DNA from: Latrodectus hesperus
Taxonomy: Eukaryota; Arthropoda; Arachnida; Araneae; Theridiidae
Length of the DNA: 64,000 bases
Assembly: GCA_037975125.1 (NCBI GenBank)
Contig: CM075858.1
Span: 65,386,140-65,450,139, forward strand
Direction: 5' to 3'
Translations under genes and position numbers: made by a program
Shown here: piece by piece, positions 11,990 through 23,990 of the stretch
Position numbering within the stretch: position 1 is the stretch's first letter
Layout: each line of letters opens with the position of its first letter
The notes under the pieces: model-generated
What the model was told of the DNA's origin: nothing
Database searches by the model: none
The model's input: only the letters and a program-made list of their open reading frames with translations

Positions 11990-12480
11990 AAAACTTCGGC
12001 CTCAGTTTTCGCTAGCATTGGTGGTCACGCGTTAAAGCTTTAACAGCCTTTCACTAGTCATAAAACTCGAGCGGGGAAAAAAATGCCCACCTCTGGTGAG
12101 GGGCACCCCAACTTAAACGGATGCGGAGTTTATTTAGTTTTATTCTGAATCCACTCCGGGTCCTCCCCATGTCTTTATGCAGCAATAGAGCATGTAATGC
12201 GACTTACTCCTTGTCATATTTTGAGGGGGGGGGCAGTGGTTTTTCATTCTTATTTAGTATATTTTTTCTTTCTGTTTTTGTGAAAAAAGGACTACTTTGT
12301 GTCCCTTCTCGCATGAAGGCTTGTTTTAAACGCTGCCATATATCACAGGTGCACCTCCCCCACCTCCCACGCGAGTGAAAGTATGCAGGTATGACTAGGA
12401 GTAACAGACGAGCTGTTTTCACGAAGGCGTCGTATCCATGGAAACCGGCTTGAAAAGAAATGTGAAGAGAGGATAGTTTG
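11990..12480. promoter_or_regulatory. GC-elevated island with paired CACCT sites
   Basis: Complex, GC-richer sequence with a short G run near 12224-12233. AGGTGCACCT at 12347-12356 is a palindrome of two inverted CACCT words (ZEB/Snail-type, or T-box half sites). Overlapping short ORFs on both strands match nothing I know. Confidence 0.33.
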
Positions 12481-13494
12481 TTTGCATTGACATTTTATTC
12501 TGTTTCATTGTTTTTTATTCTAATCACACGTTATCATTTATTTCGATTTAGAATTTTCTGTTTTTCCTCGTTTTACCTATTCGTTTACGTACTCATTAGC
12601 AAATTTTAGAATTAATATAAAATTATATTTTTTGTAAAGGTTAATTTGTGTAAATGTTTATTTTAAACAAGCCATACTACTAAATATTGAGCTTGTTCAT
12701 GATAATAAAGAGATTTCTTTGTAATATCTAATGTATCGTCAGAGAAGTTTATTTTATAAATTAAATCTGAAGTAAGGCTTTTTACACATCAAATATTAAA
12801 TAAAATGATAAGCCTCTTAATAATTTATAGTTACGTTAAATTCTTTTCTCAAAACTAAAATAGCATTTATGGATGAAAAAATTGTTTGAAGATTTACAGC
12901 ACTCAGGCATGTGAATAATTATTACTATTTTTTAGGGGAATATGTAATTTCAATAGTTTCTTTGATTGCTGAAAGAAATTTAAGTTAAATAAATTTAAAG
13001 TAAAGAAAATTTTATCGGTAAATATGATATCGACAAAAGATAATTCTATTACTATCTCCTATTCCCACACATTTGCTTCGACATTATTTATCATAATGAA
13101 TAGAAAAAGAAAAAAAAATGGATTATGAATTATATAACTAAACAAAAAATATTTAATTATTATATTAGAAAAATTATTCAATCATACAAAAAATGGGTTA
13201 ACATAAATAAAATTAGTATAATATAACAATGCACTCTTGTTTTTTCAATATCAAAGCTTTATAAATAATTTTTGTAAGAATTTTATGCACAAGATATTTT
13301 TCGAAATGGTTTGATGCATTTTAACAATTAAAGGACTTAAAGGGATATATTACATTAATTTTCCTTTTTTCTTAAATAATATTTAAAAAAATCAATGAAT
13401 ATTTTTATACTGATTTTATAATTAGAAATTTTTACGAACCACACATATCAAATGTTATAAGCATATATTACGATTTTTATTCTCTTAAAAAGAG
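12481..13494. other. AT-rich gene-free stretch
   Basis: Very AT-rich, with no element or coding frame recognised. Confidence 0.5.
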
Positions 13495-14720
13495 AAAATG
13501 CTTTCTGAACTAGTACAGCATTTGAAAATCTACCATCCAATTTCTCTCACAGAACTGAAGACAGTTCGAGCCTCAAATAAAAATCCGATAAGGCATAATC
13601 TTCAAAGAAAGCCGACGGATCATCTCGGCATGTTATCGCTTTTCCCTACTCTGTGCCTTAAATTGTCGCACATAAGACAAAACAGACGCTCAATGAAACA
13701 TGGCCCCGAATATCGGAAGGAAGATAAATACCCTTGCAGTACCCTCTTTATCCCGTCCCATCATCCCTTGCACAGTAGCCACGACAGATTGTACGCAACC
13801 TTAATTACAGAGTCTTAGGAACCATTTCCTAAATTAGAGCTAAAAACTTTTTAACTTTACGCACGTGCAAGCTCGCAGATTAAGAAGCGATTTGATCGGA
13901 AGCAGCGATAGGAAATCCAACTCCAGAAAGGTTCTAGTGGAAAATCGAGATGCAAATTGAAATAGTCACCACTATTTATATTTTTTTATTTTATCTCAAT
14001 CTTCGAAGGCATCTTCTTTGTCCATTTCGATACGTCAATTCCCCTTGTGTCATGACGTCCCCCTACCCACTATGACTTCTTGGTCTTCATTATTATCATT
14101 ATTCGGCAGTTACTTTCTTTAATATATTGCCCACAGCCTGGAGGTAATTTCCTAAATCCATACCAAGAAAACGCGACTCTTGGTGGTTGGGTTTTAAAAG
14201 GAAAAGTAGTGGTGGTGGTGGTGGGGGTAGAAACCTAATACGCGGTAAATGTAGTCAGATCCGAGATTTAATTGCAGGTCGTGGAGACACTTGAAGTCAG
14301 CCACTTACTTTTGCCGAAATAAGGATGGTAGTTATTTCCCTTTTTCTTTTTTTCTTCTTCTTTATGATTATTGTATACATAGGCACACATACACAATCGC
14401 GGACCCGGATCTCAGTTCTTCTTTCTGTTCTTTTTTAGAGACCGTCTGTCTGCGTCGCGTTCGTCACCAGTCAGGTGTCATTAGATTCATGGTCAGGGGA
14501 CGTCCTACCTGTCCGTGTCGTTTTTTTTTACCTTTCCTCCTCGTGGCTTTTCTTCGTTGAATGGGATAATTAATAGTTAATGGCTCTTTTTGTGGAAGAA
14601 GTCGCCACAGTTAGTTAAGTAGAAGGAAAGAGGTACACTAGCTATGCTCTGTCAAGCGTCGACTCGGCAGAGGAATTATACGTCTTTCCACCTCTTTTTT
14701 TTAGGTGCAGCTTTCTCGGT
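13495..14720. promoter_or_regulatory. Long GC-elevated island (~1.2 kb)
   Basis: One of the two longest islands. It contains a CRE-like ATGACGTC at 14052-14059, a (GTG)n run at 14207-14224 and an AATTAATAGTTAATGG homeodomain-type segment near 14569. ORFs of 106 and 89 codons on the plus strand have no recognisable domain, and the second is Phe/Leu-rich from pyrimidine tracts. Candidate enhancer cluster by inference. Confidence 0.35.
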
Positions 14721-15955
14721 ATTTCGTGACAAATTGAAGTCATTAGGGTAAACTTTCACATTTTCTCCTCTCAAACTTGGAAATATTTTTTGTCTCTTGA
14801 AATTTTTTTTTGTGTTCGTATTTCGGTATATTGTGCAATTCTGTTTCTACCATTTCCGCACAATAGAATGGTTTTAAAAATGTCATTACACTTAAAAGGT
14901 GATTAGAGTTTGATGCTTAGGTCAGGTGACTCCTTTTTTTTATTTTTTTTGGACCGAATTTTTAGAAATGGTGGTAAGAAATAAAGAGATTATAAGAAAT
15001 TCCTAACTACGGAAAGCGATTATTTTTTTAAAGAATTAAATTTTTGCATATTTTCCTTGGCTGGATAAATAAAAGGCACGGAATCCTCATCAGTTTTGAA
15101 TTAATGCAGTTTTTTTTCCTACTTATTGTTTACACATAATGGATGATTAAATCGAGTTATTATACTTTTAAAGTTAAGACTTATAGTTTACTGGGTAATA
15201 GAGTTTTAAGTGGATTCCGAACTAGTAAAAACAGATAGGCTTGAAGTTGGAATCCATCTTACGAACTGTTAAATTAAATGCTAGAAAACTAATCATTCAT
15301 TCTCACTAGATCTTTTATTGAATTATTAATAATTGTTTCAAAATAGGAATCAATCATTTCCTTAAATGTTAATTACAATACAAAAAATATTCTACATATT
15401 AATAAAATATAGCATTTTTGAATTTGAATATGACTATCATTATACAAATTGAAATAATATAAATGAAAATTAATTTGATCACATGAAAATATAACTGCAT
15501 ATAAAGAATTAAATTAATCAATGATAGGTGTTCTTAAAGTATTTTAAGATGGTGTCTATAATTTTTTATTATAAATTGTTTTATTTCAATAATATTCATG
15601 TATTTTACTAATGAAAAAAGCTGAATGTTTGTATTCTTGTAAATATGGAAAACAAATTTCATTTGCAAATATAAATTTTGCAATATAAAATATTTTATCT
15701 TTTTTTATTTAAAACTGTAATTTAGAAATCATACTTTTTTAATAAATTTTGTTAAAATATGTGGTATAATATATAGATTTAAAAAAGTTCATTGTTGATT
15801 TGTATTGCAAATGCAAATCAATAAGGAGCTTTTTATATTAATTAAAGACCCATTTTTCACTTTCCTGTTAAGTTACTTAGATCCAGAAAAATTACAAGTC
15901 ATAAATTTTCAATAGGTGACCATTGGAATACCAGATAATTAAACTCAAACACACC
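14721..15955. other. AT-rich gene-free stretch
   Basis: T-rich runs at the start, then very AT-rich sequence; nothing recognised. Confidence 0.5.
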
Positions 15956-16660
15956 TTCTAAAAATACGTTCGTCCGGCCCCCTTCCAACTTTTGAAACGC
16001 AAAAAACGGGAACATCGCTAAACTTTAGAAACGAGGTGTGGGAATTTCATTACTTTTAGGGCAGATCAGAAATGGTCATCGGGGGGATATCTCCTAGGGT
16101 TGGTCCGAATGTTCCAGGTGGGAGGAGGCTGTCAGACGATAATCGCGGCGTCCCACAGGGTGGTCCATGCTAAGTGGGACAGAGTAAATGCATTATGAAA
16201 ATTAACCGAGGAATCCAAGCGATGAATAAATGAAAGGGGGGAACACCATTAATGCAAATTTCGTAATATTTATACCGGGACGCATGGCTAGACAGGTGAG
16301 TTTGACCAATAGGCGACGCTCGAACGTTGACCACAGGGGGGAAACTGCGGATTGACAAATGACCATACCATACTGCACTTGATTCCGCTGCGAAAATTAT
16401 TAGCTCGTCAATTACACTTTGTTTGAGTGCACAGATGAGAAATCCAACCAACAAGTATTAAGTTTTGACTCTGGGGAGTAAGTGTCGAGACGATGGCGAA
16501 TGGTATATTTATCCCTGCAACATCGGGCTGTGAGTGATATAGATATACCACATGGTTAAATTAACTCCGTGGAGGGTTGGGATGGTCTCTGGGTTTAATT
16601 CTTTTTAGTGCTAAAGAGGCCGGTCCAGAGGAAAGCGATGCCATTTTAAACGAGGAGAAA
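15956..16660. promoter_or_regulatory. GC-elevated island with POU octamer and RBPJ-like site
   Basis: The island carries a perfect POU octamer, ATGCAAAT, at 16252-16259, and GTGGGAA (RBPJ/Su(H) core) at 16038-16044. A CCAAT word lies near 16304. The sequence is complex and non-repetitive. A 94-codon minus-strand ORF has no recognisable domain. Among the islands this is one of the richest in known motif words. Confidence 0.42.
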
Positions 16661-17690
16661 ACGAATTTCGGAATTCTGCTTCACATTTTCATTCGATAGC
16701 TTAAAGATAATGTTATGAACTTTACAGATGATGTATTACACGATAAAGGTTGTATATTAATCGCATTAACTTAGTTAAACGAAGCTGAATTTAAAGCTTT
16801 TGGTAAATGGATAGGAGAGTATATTACATATAGTTATACTTTATTTTACTTTTATGGATAAACTTATATGCCTCAATTACATTTGATTTTACTACTGTTG
16901 TGTGTATACATAAAACAAACAAAAATTTTCATTCGTTAAATTTTGAACAATAACATTGAGTAAAAGTCTCAACTGTAATATATTTGGCATAATTATATTA
17001 TGTGACTGCATCCAATATATATCTTGTTTAGGTATTTGTTCAACATATATCTTGTTTAGGTTTAGGTAATAAGTAAAGGTACTATATTTTCATCAAATCC
17101 AGATTTTATAAGACGTTTTGAATCAAAAGAATTTTCGTAGTACATTTGATGTCTTCAGAGAAAAAGAAATAAAGATTAAGCATGGAAGTAAATGGCTATG
17201 ATATTTCACATTAGAAAGATCTCATTCAACGATCATGTTTATAATATTCTTAATATCTTTGAAATGCTTTATGCAATTCCGATAAAAAATCTAATCCCGT
17301 AAACTAAAATTCATAACATTGATAATTCTTATTATTTGATTAATAATTGTAAAGGAATAAATTTTATTAAGTGTGCCAAATTTCAAAATTTTATTGCAAG
17401 CTATGTAGTTTCTAAGAATTGAGACATGAATTTAAATTCATCGTTAATCGCAATAATTCCTTTTATTGACGCTCGAAATAATTAAAATTATTTTTATTTT
17501 ATGAAATCACTCTTTTTTTATTGTACAATAGGGTGAAATTTTTCAAACGAAAGTAAAAATATTTAAACACTTAACACAAAAATAAAATATTATTCAAATA
17601 ATTTTCCTTTATTTTAAAATAATCTTCAAATTTTAAGGTTTATTTTGATACATATCAAGCACAATCTTGTTTAATTTTTCTTAGGATAAA
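16661..17690. other. AT-rich stretch with a short direct repeat
   Basis: AT-rich. ATATATCTTGTTTAGGT occurs at 17017-17033 and again at 17045-17061, a 28-bp-period direct repeat. No gene recognised. Confidence 0.55.
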
Positions 17691-18130
17691 TCTTGCGGGG
17701 AAAAAAAGTTCTCTATGAATTCTCTTTGAATAACTAAATCGGTGGTGATGTTTAATAACTGGTACTTTTTTCAAGTGAAGTGAATAGAAGAATCTTCGTT
17801 GTTATCACCTTTTAAATAGATTTTTTGATATTTAATAATATGGAATAACTGCAATCAGAAGAAAATATCTTTTTTGTGACAAATCTTTCTTAATAAACTA
17901 AATGTTCTGTTATAAGAAGTTAAAAATAAATTGTGGTTGTTGGTGTTTTAAATTGTGATTGTGTGCTCATTTACATAAGTGAAATTATTATCTGACTTAA
18001 TTATTATTTTTTTAACCAGAATTAAAAAAAGAGATAAATTTCATATCCTATACATAATCGATTGTGGTTTTCGATAAAATGCCACTTTCGTCAAGTGACG
18101 TGAGCAGAAAGATCTTAAATAATATGAAAG
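17690..18130. repeat. Old local duplication, ~316 bp apart, entering an island
   Basis: A segment near 17760-17802 (CAAGTGAAGTGAATAGAAG then AATCTT) recurs near 18075-18117 as CAAGTGACGTGAGCAGAAAG then ATCTT, with related flanks on the left. The second copy is the left edge of the GC-richer island. Confidence 0.5.
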
Positions 18131-18560
18131 CAGTTTCATCTGTCACAGTCAGATTATCTGCTTCTTTCTTCACTGGTTTTTCAAACGTGTGTCATAGCCT
18201 TTCAAGTATAACGCTGCGCAAAGCACAGCTCCGACATCTGATTGGACCCGCGCTCGGAGACTCATGGCTGTTATTGGGCACAAGCAGTCCTTGTCACGGT
18301 CATGTCGTGTCCCCAAAAGACTCAGGTCCACTGTCCGATAACTTTTCATCGCTCGCGGTTCAAGGCCATGGGAATCAATGCGATAGAGTGTATCAAAAGT
18401 CCTCCACATCTATCATCTCCAGAAGGGGGGAGGGAAGAAAAATATTCAAAAATCTGTTTTTACGCTCATGAATTCTTTCCATCTATCCCGAGAAGTCCGT
18501 CAGCGAGATTTTCGGTCGCTGACAAGGGTTTCTGATGATGTCAACATTGCTGGGTCAGCT
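18060..18560. promoter_or_regulatory. GC-elevated island
   Basis: Complex sequence open for 135 codons on the plus strand and, over part of the same span, also open on the minus strand and in another plus frame. The simultaneous openness and lack of any recognisable motif argue against coding. It ends with a G-rich AGAAGGGGGGAGGG segment near 18421. Confidence 0.33.
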
Positions 18561-19074
18561 GGAAAAAATCATTTTTCCTCTCTTTAATATCTTAATCGTA
18601 TCTCCCACTGCTTGCGCAACTGAAAAACTCAAAAACTTGTTTCTAAGGTCTCAGTGAAGTGATAATTAATTTTTTCGTAACCGGCACTTTCTTTTCGTCT
18701 GTGGGTGTCTTTCTTTTCATTCGACTATACAGATTTTCGTAATGGCTAGTTAGATGATAATAAATATCTTTAAGACAGTGTAAAGATTATAAAATTTCTG
18801 AAAAAAAATTCCCGCGACTTATAAAAAATTTTTAGCACTGAGACTTTTACATATACTTTAAGAGCATATATAATGCAGCATGTTAAGAGAATTTAAGAGA
18901 AAAAAAAGAAGAAGAAAAAGAGAATAAGTTTAAAAAAAAATTAAAAGTTAAAAAATAGATTCTTTGTTATGTAAAACGGATTCCAAATGCATGGAAAGAA
19001 GAGTAAATATTCTCACTTTGATTCAGAGGCAGTAAAGTTACGTGAGCAATTAAAGATATTGTGTAGCAGTTTGA

Positions 19075-19077
<3 letters not shown>
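18561..19077. other. AT-rich stretch
   Basis: A purine-rich AAAAAAAGAAGAAGAAAAAGAG-like tract sits near 18899; otherwise featureless. Confidence 0.45.

Positions 19078-19149
<72 letters not shown>
19078..19149. repeat. (TA)n microsatellite, 72 bp
   Basis: Uninterrupted TA run. Repetitive Tyr-Ile ORFs on both strands are artefacts. Confidence 0.95.
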
Positions 19150-19150
<1 letters not shown>

Positions 19151-19594
19151 CGATCCAGCACATTTAGATTGTTTAGATTCTAATTTAGATCACAATTTTC
19201 TAAATTTATTTTCGTAGTGAAGAACAGGATTTTGAACGTTTCATATGACGATAATTTAATGTGATTTATTTTTGTTTCTAAAAATAAATATGCAATTGCT
19301 ATAACCTTTGTATGTGATATGAATACTATTTGTATGAATTTTTTCTTCAGTAAGAAATATAAACACATTCGTAAACATAAGTGTACTTTTCAATATTTTT
19401 AATGTGTAAAATTTATTTTTGAGTTGTTTTAATTTTACATATTTTCTTCTTGATTAAAATATCATATGATATGGGTCATGATTCAATGATGGTAATACTC
19501 AACGATACAGTTATTTTCTTTTACGACATTTTTTCAAGACATGTGTAATATTTACGCTGATGAAACTGTGCTTTTGGAAACTGGGGTAATATGA

Positions 19595-19840
19595 TAGCTG
19601 AATTTAAAAAGGTTATACTTTTGAATATAAAAAATTTTACTTTTGAATTAAAAAGAAATTTTTCTTTTGAATTAAAAAAGTTTTACTTTCGAATCAAAAA
19701 GTTTTACTTTTGAATTAAAAAAAAGGGTTTTACTTTCGAATTAAAAAAGGTTTTACTCAAAAAATCTCATCTAAAAAAAGGGTTTTATTTTTAAATTTAA
19801 AAAAAAAATTACATATGAATTAAAAAAAAGTTTTACATAG
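19595..19840. repeat. Minisatellite, ~22-26 bp unit
   Basis: About ten tandem units resemble GGTTTTACTTTYGAATTAAAA with a variable A run. Clear copies occur near 19638, 19666, 19682, 19703 and 19728; later units at 19780-19835 are more worn. Unit length varies through the A run, as expected from slippage. Confidence 0.8.
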
Positions 19841-20400
19841 TAAATTATTAATTAAAAATTAAATAAATAACAGGCAAATATAAATGCGTTACTTTGTGAA
19901 ATTAAAAAATATTTTTCTTAATCTCCCGTGGTCTTATAAATAATTCATTAAATACCACAGCTTTAGTTACGATATTGCAGGTTTTATGATATCCTATTCT
20001 GTAAAAACTTTTAAGATCTATTTGATAACAAAATGGTTTAATATGGATTCCAGACCATTACAAGCACCATTTCCTAAGCTAGGAGGCCGACGAGTTATGA
20101 AACTGAATACCAAAGCGTTAATCATTCTGTTGCCAGATCATTAAAAAGAAGAAAAGAAATTATCAGCCAGAATTTACTCTGATGAAACGATAATACTTTT
20201 TTTTATCGGAACTCAATCACATATCAGTCATCACAGATTTTTGAGAACAGAAAACCATCTTCGAGTAAAAAAATCTAAGTAAATTTCAAAAACAATATTC
20301 CACAATTCGCTTTCCAATAATCCTGATTTTTAACAAGGTTGAAAAATCCACTGGATATCAGCACCTGTTCCAAAATTCCTGTTTTCACCTTTACAGAATC
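19841..20400. other. AT-rich stretch with a possible tRNA-like relic
   Basis: At about 20040-20140 the minus strand reads TTCTGGCAACAGAATGATTAACGC-like sequence, which resembles a worn tRNA head like the one near 38.6 kb. Too decayed for a firm SINE call. Confidence 0.35.
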
Positions 20401-21120
20401 ACCTACTTCAAAACCATTCAAAATTCTGTCTTAACGTAAAGCATGAAATACAACGTCCCATTCATGCATTATTGAAAAAGCTCCTGCGTTTAATCTGCTA
20501 AGAAGTACTGAATCTCCATTTGTGTCATCCCACCACAAGACATTTTTATTATTTTTTTTTTTTCCATTTTGGCGACTGAATTCAATGCCAAATCTATTCC
20601 CTCGATTCTCTGTAATCATTTTGTGAGCTTTCGATGTAATTAGATATCGTTTCTGGACAGAGCCGTTTGGCGGATAATTATCTCTATCCTTGCTCCTATT
20701 TTCATCGAAGGCAAGTGTTTCAGTCTTTTAGCCGAGAAATGGTAAGAAGAATTCACGGTGGTGGTGGGGAAGGGAAAAATACATTTTTTTGCTCTTTCTG
20801 AATTGGTCATGTTTGCCCCTACGGCCGTACGTGTTCTGATCATCACGTTTATACAATTTTACCCAGAGAACAAAGAGGAGAAATAGATAGGGGGCAAAGT
20901 CTCTCCCCTTTTTTCCACCAATCGAGTGAGTTTCCTTTTTGCCCCTATTCTAGCCAGGTGATCTTTTTGATTTGATCGGTTTTGATGTAGTAATTTCGTA
21001 TTTTGGCCTCTTCTGTCTTCCTCTAATTTCATTTATATACTGGTTGAACACTCTTGTTCATTTTTCAGCTTCTGTAGTTGGGTAGGGCGGAAACAGGACA
21101 CGTTCGTTGAAAAGTGTGAA
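20400..21120. promoter_or_regulatory. GC-elevated island
   Basis: Complex, GC-richer sequence with a GGTGGTGGGGAAGGG segment near 20759 and an ACGGCCGTACGT word near 20820. Small overlapping ORFs only. Candidate enhancer by composition. Confidence 0.32.
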
Positions 21121-21500
21121 GAAAGATGTCGAAAAATTATTATATTCAGAAATATTGCGATTGAAACTGCATGCTGAGTAACTATGAAGTATAAAGATTA
21201 CAATTTGTTATTTTTTTTTTCAAATTATAAGTGAAGAAAATTTGGAAAAACAAAGCAGGAATTAAGTTAAATACTTGAAGATAAATTTCCTCTTAATATG
21301 TGTTTGAATAATAAATTCGTTTGAAAATTTAGCTAGTCGTTTTATGTTCTTTGCTTTAAATAGTTATCTTTTATTCCACTGCAACAAAATCATTTATGTT
21401 ATGAATCATTGCAATTAATTTAAGATTCGAATCACAGACCAAGGGTTGGTAAAATTAAATGCTACTGACTATCTTGGTATTCTTTATCTCTCTACTGTAA

Positions 21501-21776
21501 AGTTGTTGTTGTCTTGCGCCAGATAGGTTGGCAATTTGGGGTGCGCTGCTCCACTTTTTCAACTGAGCCATATTTTGGTGTGGAGTCCGACTTCCTCAGT
21601 ACACACATGCCATAGGGACCCGTTTATAAAGTAGGGAACCATTCACAACACATTCATACAAGGAAAAGACAAAGACAGGATAGATAGAGGGAGAAAGTAC
21701 ATCCATGCCCGAACCGGGATTCGAGCCCAGGACCTATCCGTAGACAGGCACTCTGACCACTAGACAGGGCGGGCGG
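21501..21776 (-). mobile_element. tRNA-derived SINE, family C, with 13-bp target-site duplication
   Basis: The minus strand starts with TGTCTAGTGGTCAGAGTGCC (A-box region) and has a B box GGGCTCGAATCCC. The body then follows through ATGGATGTACTTTC and CCTACTTTATAAACGGG-like text to a GCAAGACAACAACAAC end. Exact 13-bp direct repeats CTCTCTACTGTAA lie at 21488-21500 and 21777-21789, the signature of LINE-driven target-primed insertion. The perfect duplication implies a fairly recent insertion. Confidence 0.92.
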
Positions 21777-21789
21777 CTCTCTACTGTAA

Positions 21790-23250
21790 TAAGAAATTCA
21801 TATTGCCAACGGAATGGTAAAATCCACCAAAAATTTCATAAAGTTCAAAACTGTTAAAAATGGATTATATTGCACCAGCGCCCATGTTTACGGATTTTTA
21901 ATTAAATACAGTTATCTTAACAAAATCAATAATTTTGTTTAAATCAAACACTTAAAATATCGATATATGTGCGTGGAAAAAAAAAAAAAAAAAAAAAAAA
22001 CGAAGCCTTTTGCAAATAGTTCTAATTTACTACATTTATCAGCTCTGCTGTATACCCTGTTTCCCCCTTAAACTTTTATCACTAATAATCGAAAAACCAC
22101 ACCAGAGTTTTTCACTTTTAAAAGGTGTAATGAATACCATGTTTGAAAAAGATCCTTATATTGATATACCGCCTTGTTATTCAGCATGGCTTAATTTGGG
22201 CACTCCCTCCGTCTGTAACTTCCTTAGTTGCTGTGGTTTCAAACATTTACTGTACGGCGTGAAATGTTTATTTGCTTTCCTCAGAAAAATATAATTAAAA
22301 GGTATTTTTCCTGTGTTTTCAAGTAATCTAAATAAAAAATAATGTATTATTTTCTTCAACAGCATGTGTATAACTTATTTTCCAATTATTGCTTTCCCTT
22401 ATTATTTCCTAAAAGATTTTATGTGTCTTTTTATTAATTTCTTTAATGTACCTTTTATCATTCGGATTTCATGTGTGTGTGTGAAAAGAGTAATAAATAT
22501 GTTAGTTTCATTGCTTGATCTTTACATTATTTATCGAGATATATATTAATCCCTGCAAATTAGTAATAAATAATAAAAGTAAAAAAGTATTTATAATTTT
22601 TCTCGTGGATTTTTTTCATTATTAAATTTACCAGGCAAGAATGGAACATAGGTAATGAGATGAATGGCAAAAATATTTTAGACGAGATCATATGAAAGGA
22701 AAAATTGACCAATATTTCGACATTCTCTCTAGATTCAAACCCAGAGCAATTGAATGGAATCACTGAATAATAAATTCCAAACCGTATTGATGATACTATA
22801 TTAGAGCACAAGAACAAAATTATTAATATGTAAACAATAATTTAGCGAATTATCAGTTCTCTGTGTGTTTTTCATTTGTATTTTCAAATTGATTTTCATA
22901 CTTATCCTTAAAAAGGCAATAATCTTGCAAATAATGCATATTTCAATTATGAATTGTGCTTAGTTACATTAATTGAGATTACAGTGCGCAAATATGAGAG
23001 TATTGTTGAGACAACAACAATATATATCGATTTTCAAATATTATTTAGTTAACAAAAATGATCATTTTTAATTAAAATGTAATTAATACTTTCAGTTATA
23101 TATTGCCCTATTGTCTTATAAAGAGTCTATTTAGTTTCCTAGAATACATAGAAAATCTTTATATATTTGCACACACAGACGACTATGTAAAAATTAAATA
23201 AATCCCACTGAAAATATTAAATTCATGTGCTGTTAATATGCAGCAGTAAT
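21790..23250. other. AT-rich stretch with a 24-base poly-A run
   Basis: A24 lies at 21977-22000. No gene recognised. The 94-codon ORF after the poly-A has no recognisable domain. Confidence 0.5.
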
Positions 23251-23254
23251 AACT

Positions 23255-23990
23255 CAGTACAGTATTTGATGCAGATCCAAGCGCCTTGTATGCAGTTTGT
23301 CTGCGAAGTAACTATCCTAATGAAGAATAGTTATTTCTGCATGCTCAGCTGCAAAAAGCAATCCATTTCCAATCCGGGACTTTGAGGAGCTTCCCGAGTC
23401 ATTTACAGATTGCTCTTTTTGGACACCAATTACTGGATGATCACTTTTGCAGGGGACGGGACATGCGAGGGAGATAATCTCTTCCAGGACCTTTCGAACA
23501 TGCATAATTATCGCTGGACGTGGCTCCGATTTAATTACTGGACCCAGGAAAGATTAATAAGGAGAAAAAGGCATTAGCATGGATCGTACAATAGCTGACC
23601 ACACCTTACAGAAAATCGCACCAGCCAGAGAAGCGTAGATGATTTGGACACAAAACGCCTTCCGCATACTGATGACCACCCCCTCCCCACCTTGTCCGGA
23701 ATGCGATATCCGCAGGATGACTTATTAGAAGCAGGCGGGGTCCTCGTCGGATGAAGGAAGGACTCCAGTTGTCTCGACACTCACAAGCTTTATCGTGATT
23801 TTTCGATTTTGTTGCCTTGTGTTCTTGCATACTTAATGCCCTAACTGCGATGCATAAAAGATGCAGGGCGCCCTTAACAAGAACAGGGCTGAGCGACGTG
23901 AGACTAAACGGAAAGTCGGCCAATGTGATTAGGCAAGTGTGCTGTGATCGTTGAACAATTGACAAATTTTCAATTATGAATGGAATGGCT
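23255..23990. promoter_or_regulatory. GC-elevated island with repeated AATTACTGGA words
   Basis: AATTACTGGA occurs at 23428-23437 and again at 23533-23542. TAATTA homeodomain words lie at 23505-23510 and 23532-23537. The minus strand is open for 135 codons at 23606-24013, but a second minus frame is open over the same part and no domain is visible. Candidate enhancer. Confidence 0.4.

Noticed and set aside
18064..18471. 135-codon plus-strand ORF
   Set aside because: Another plus frame and a minus frame are open over the same bases, no domain is recognisable, and it is typical of GC-richer islands here.
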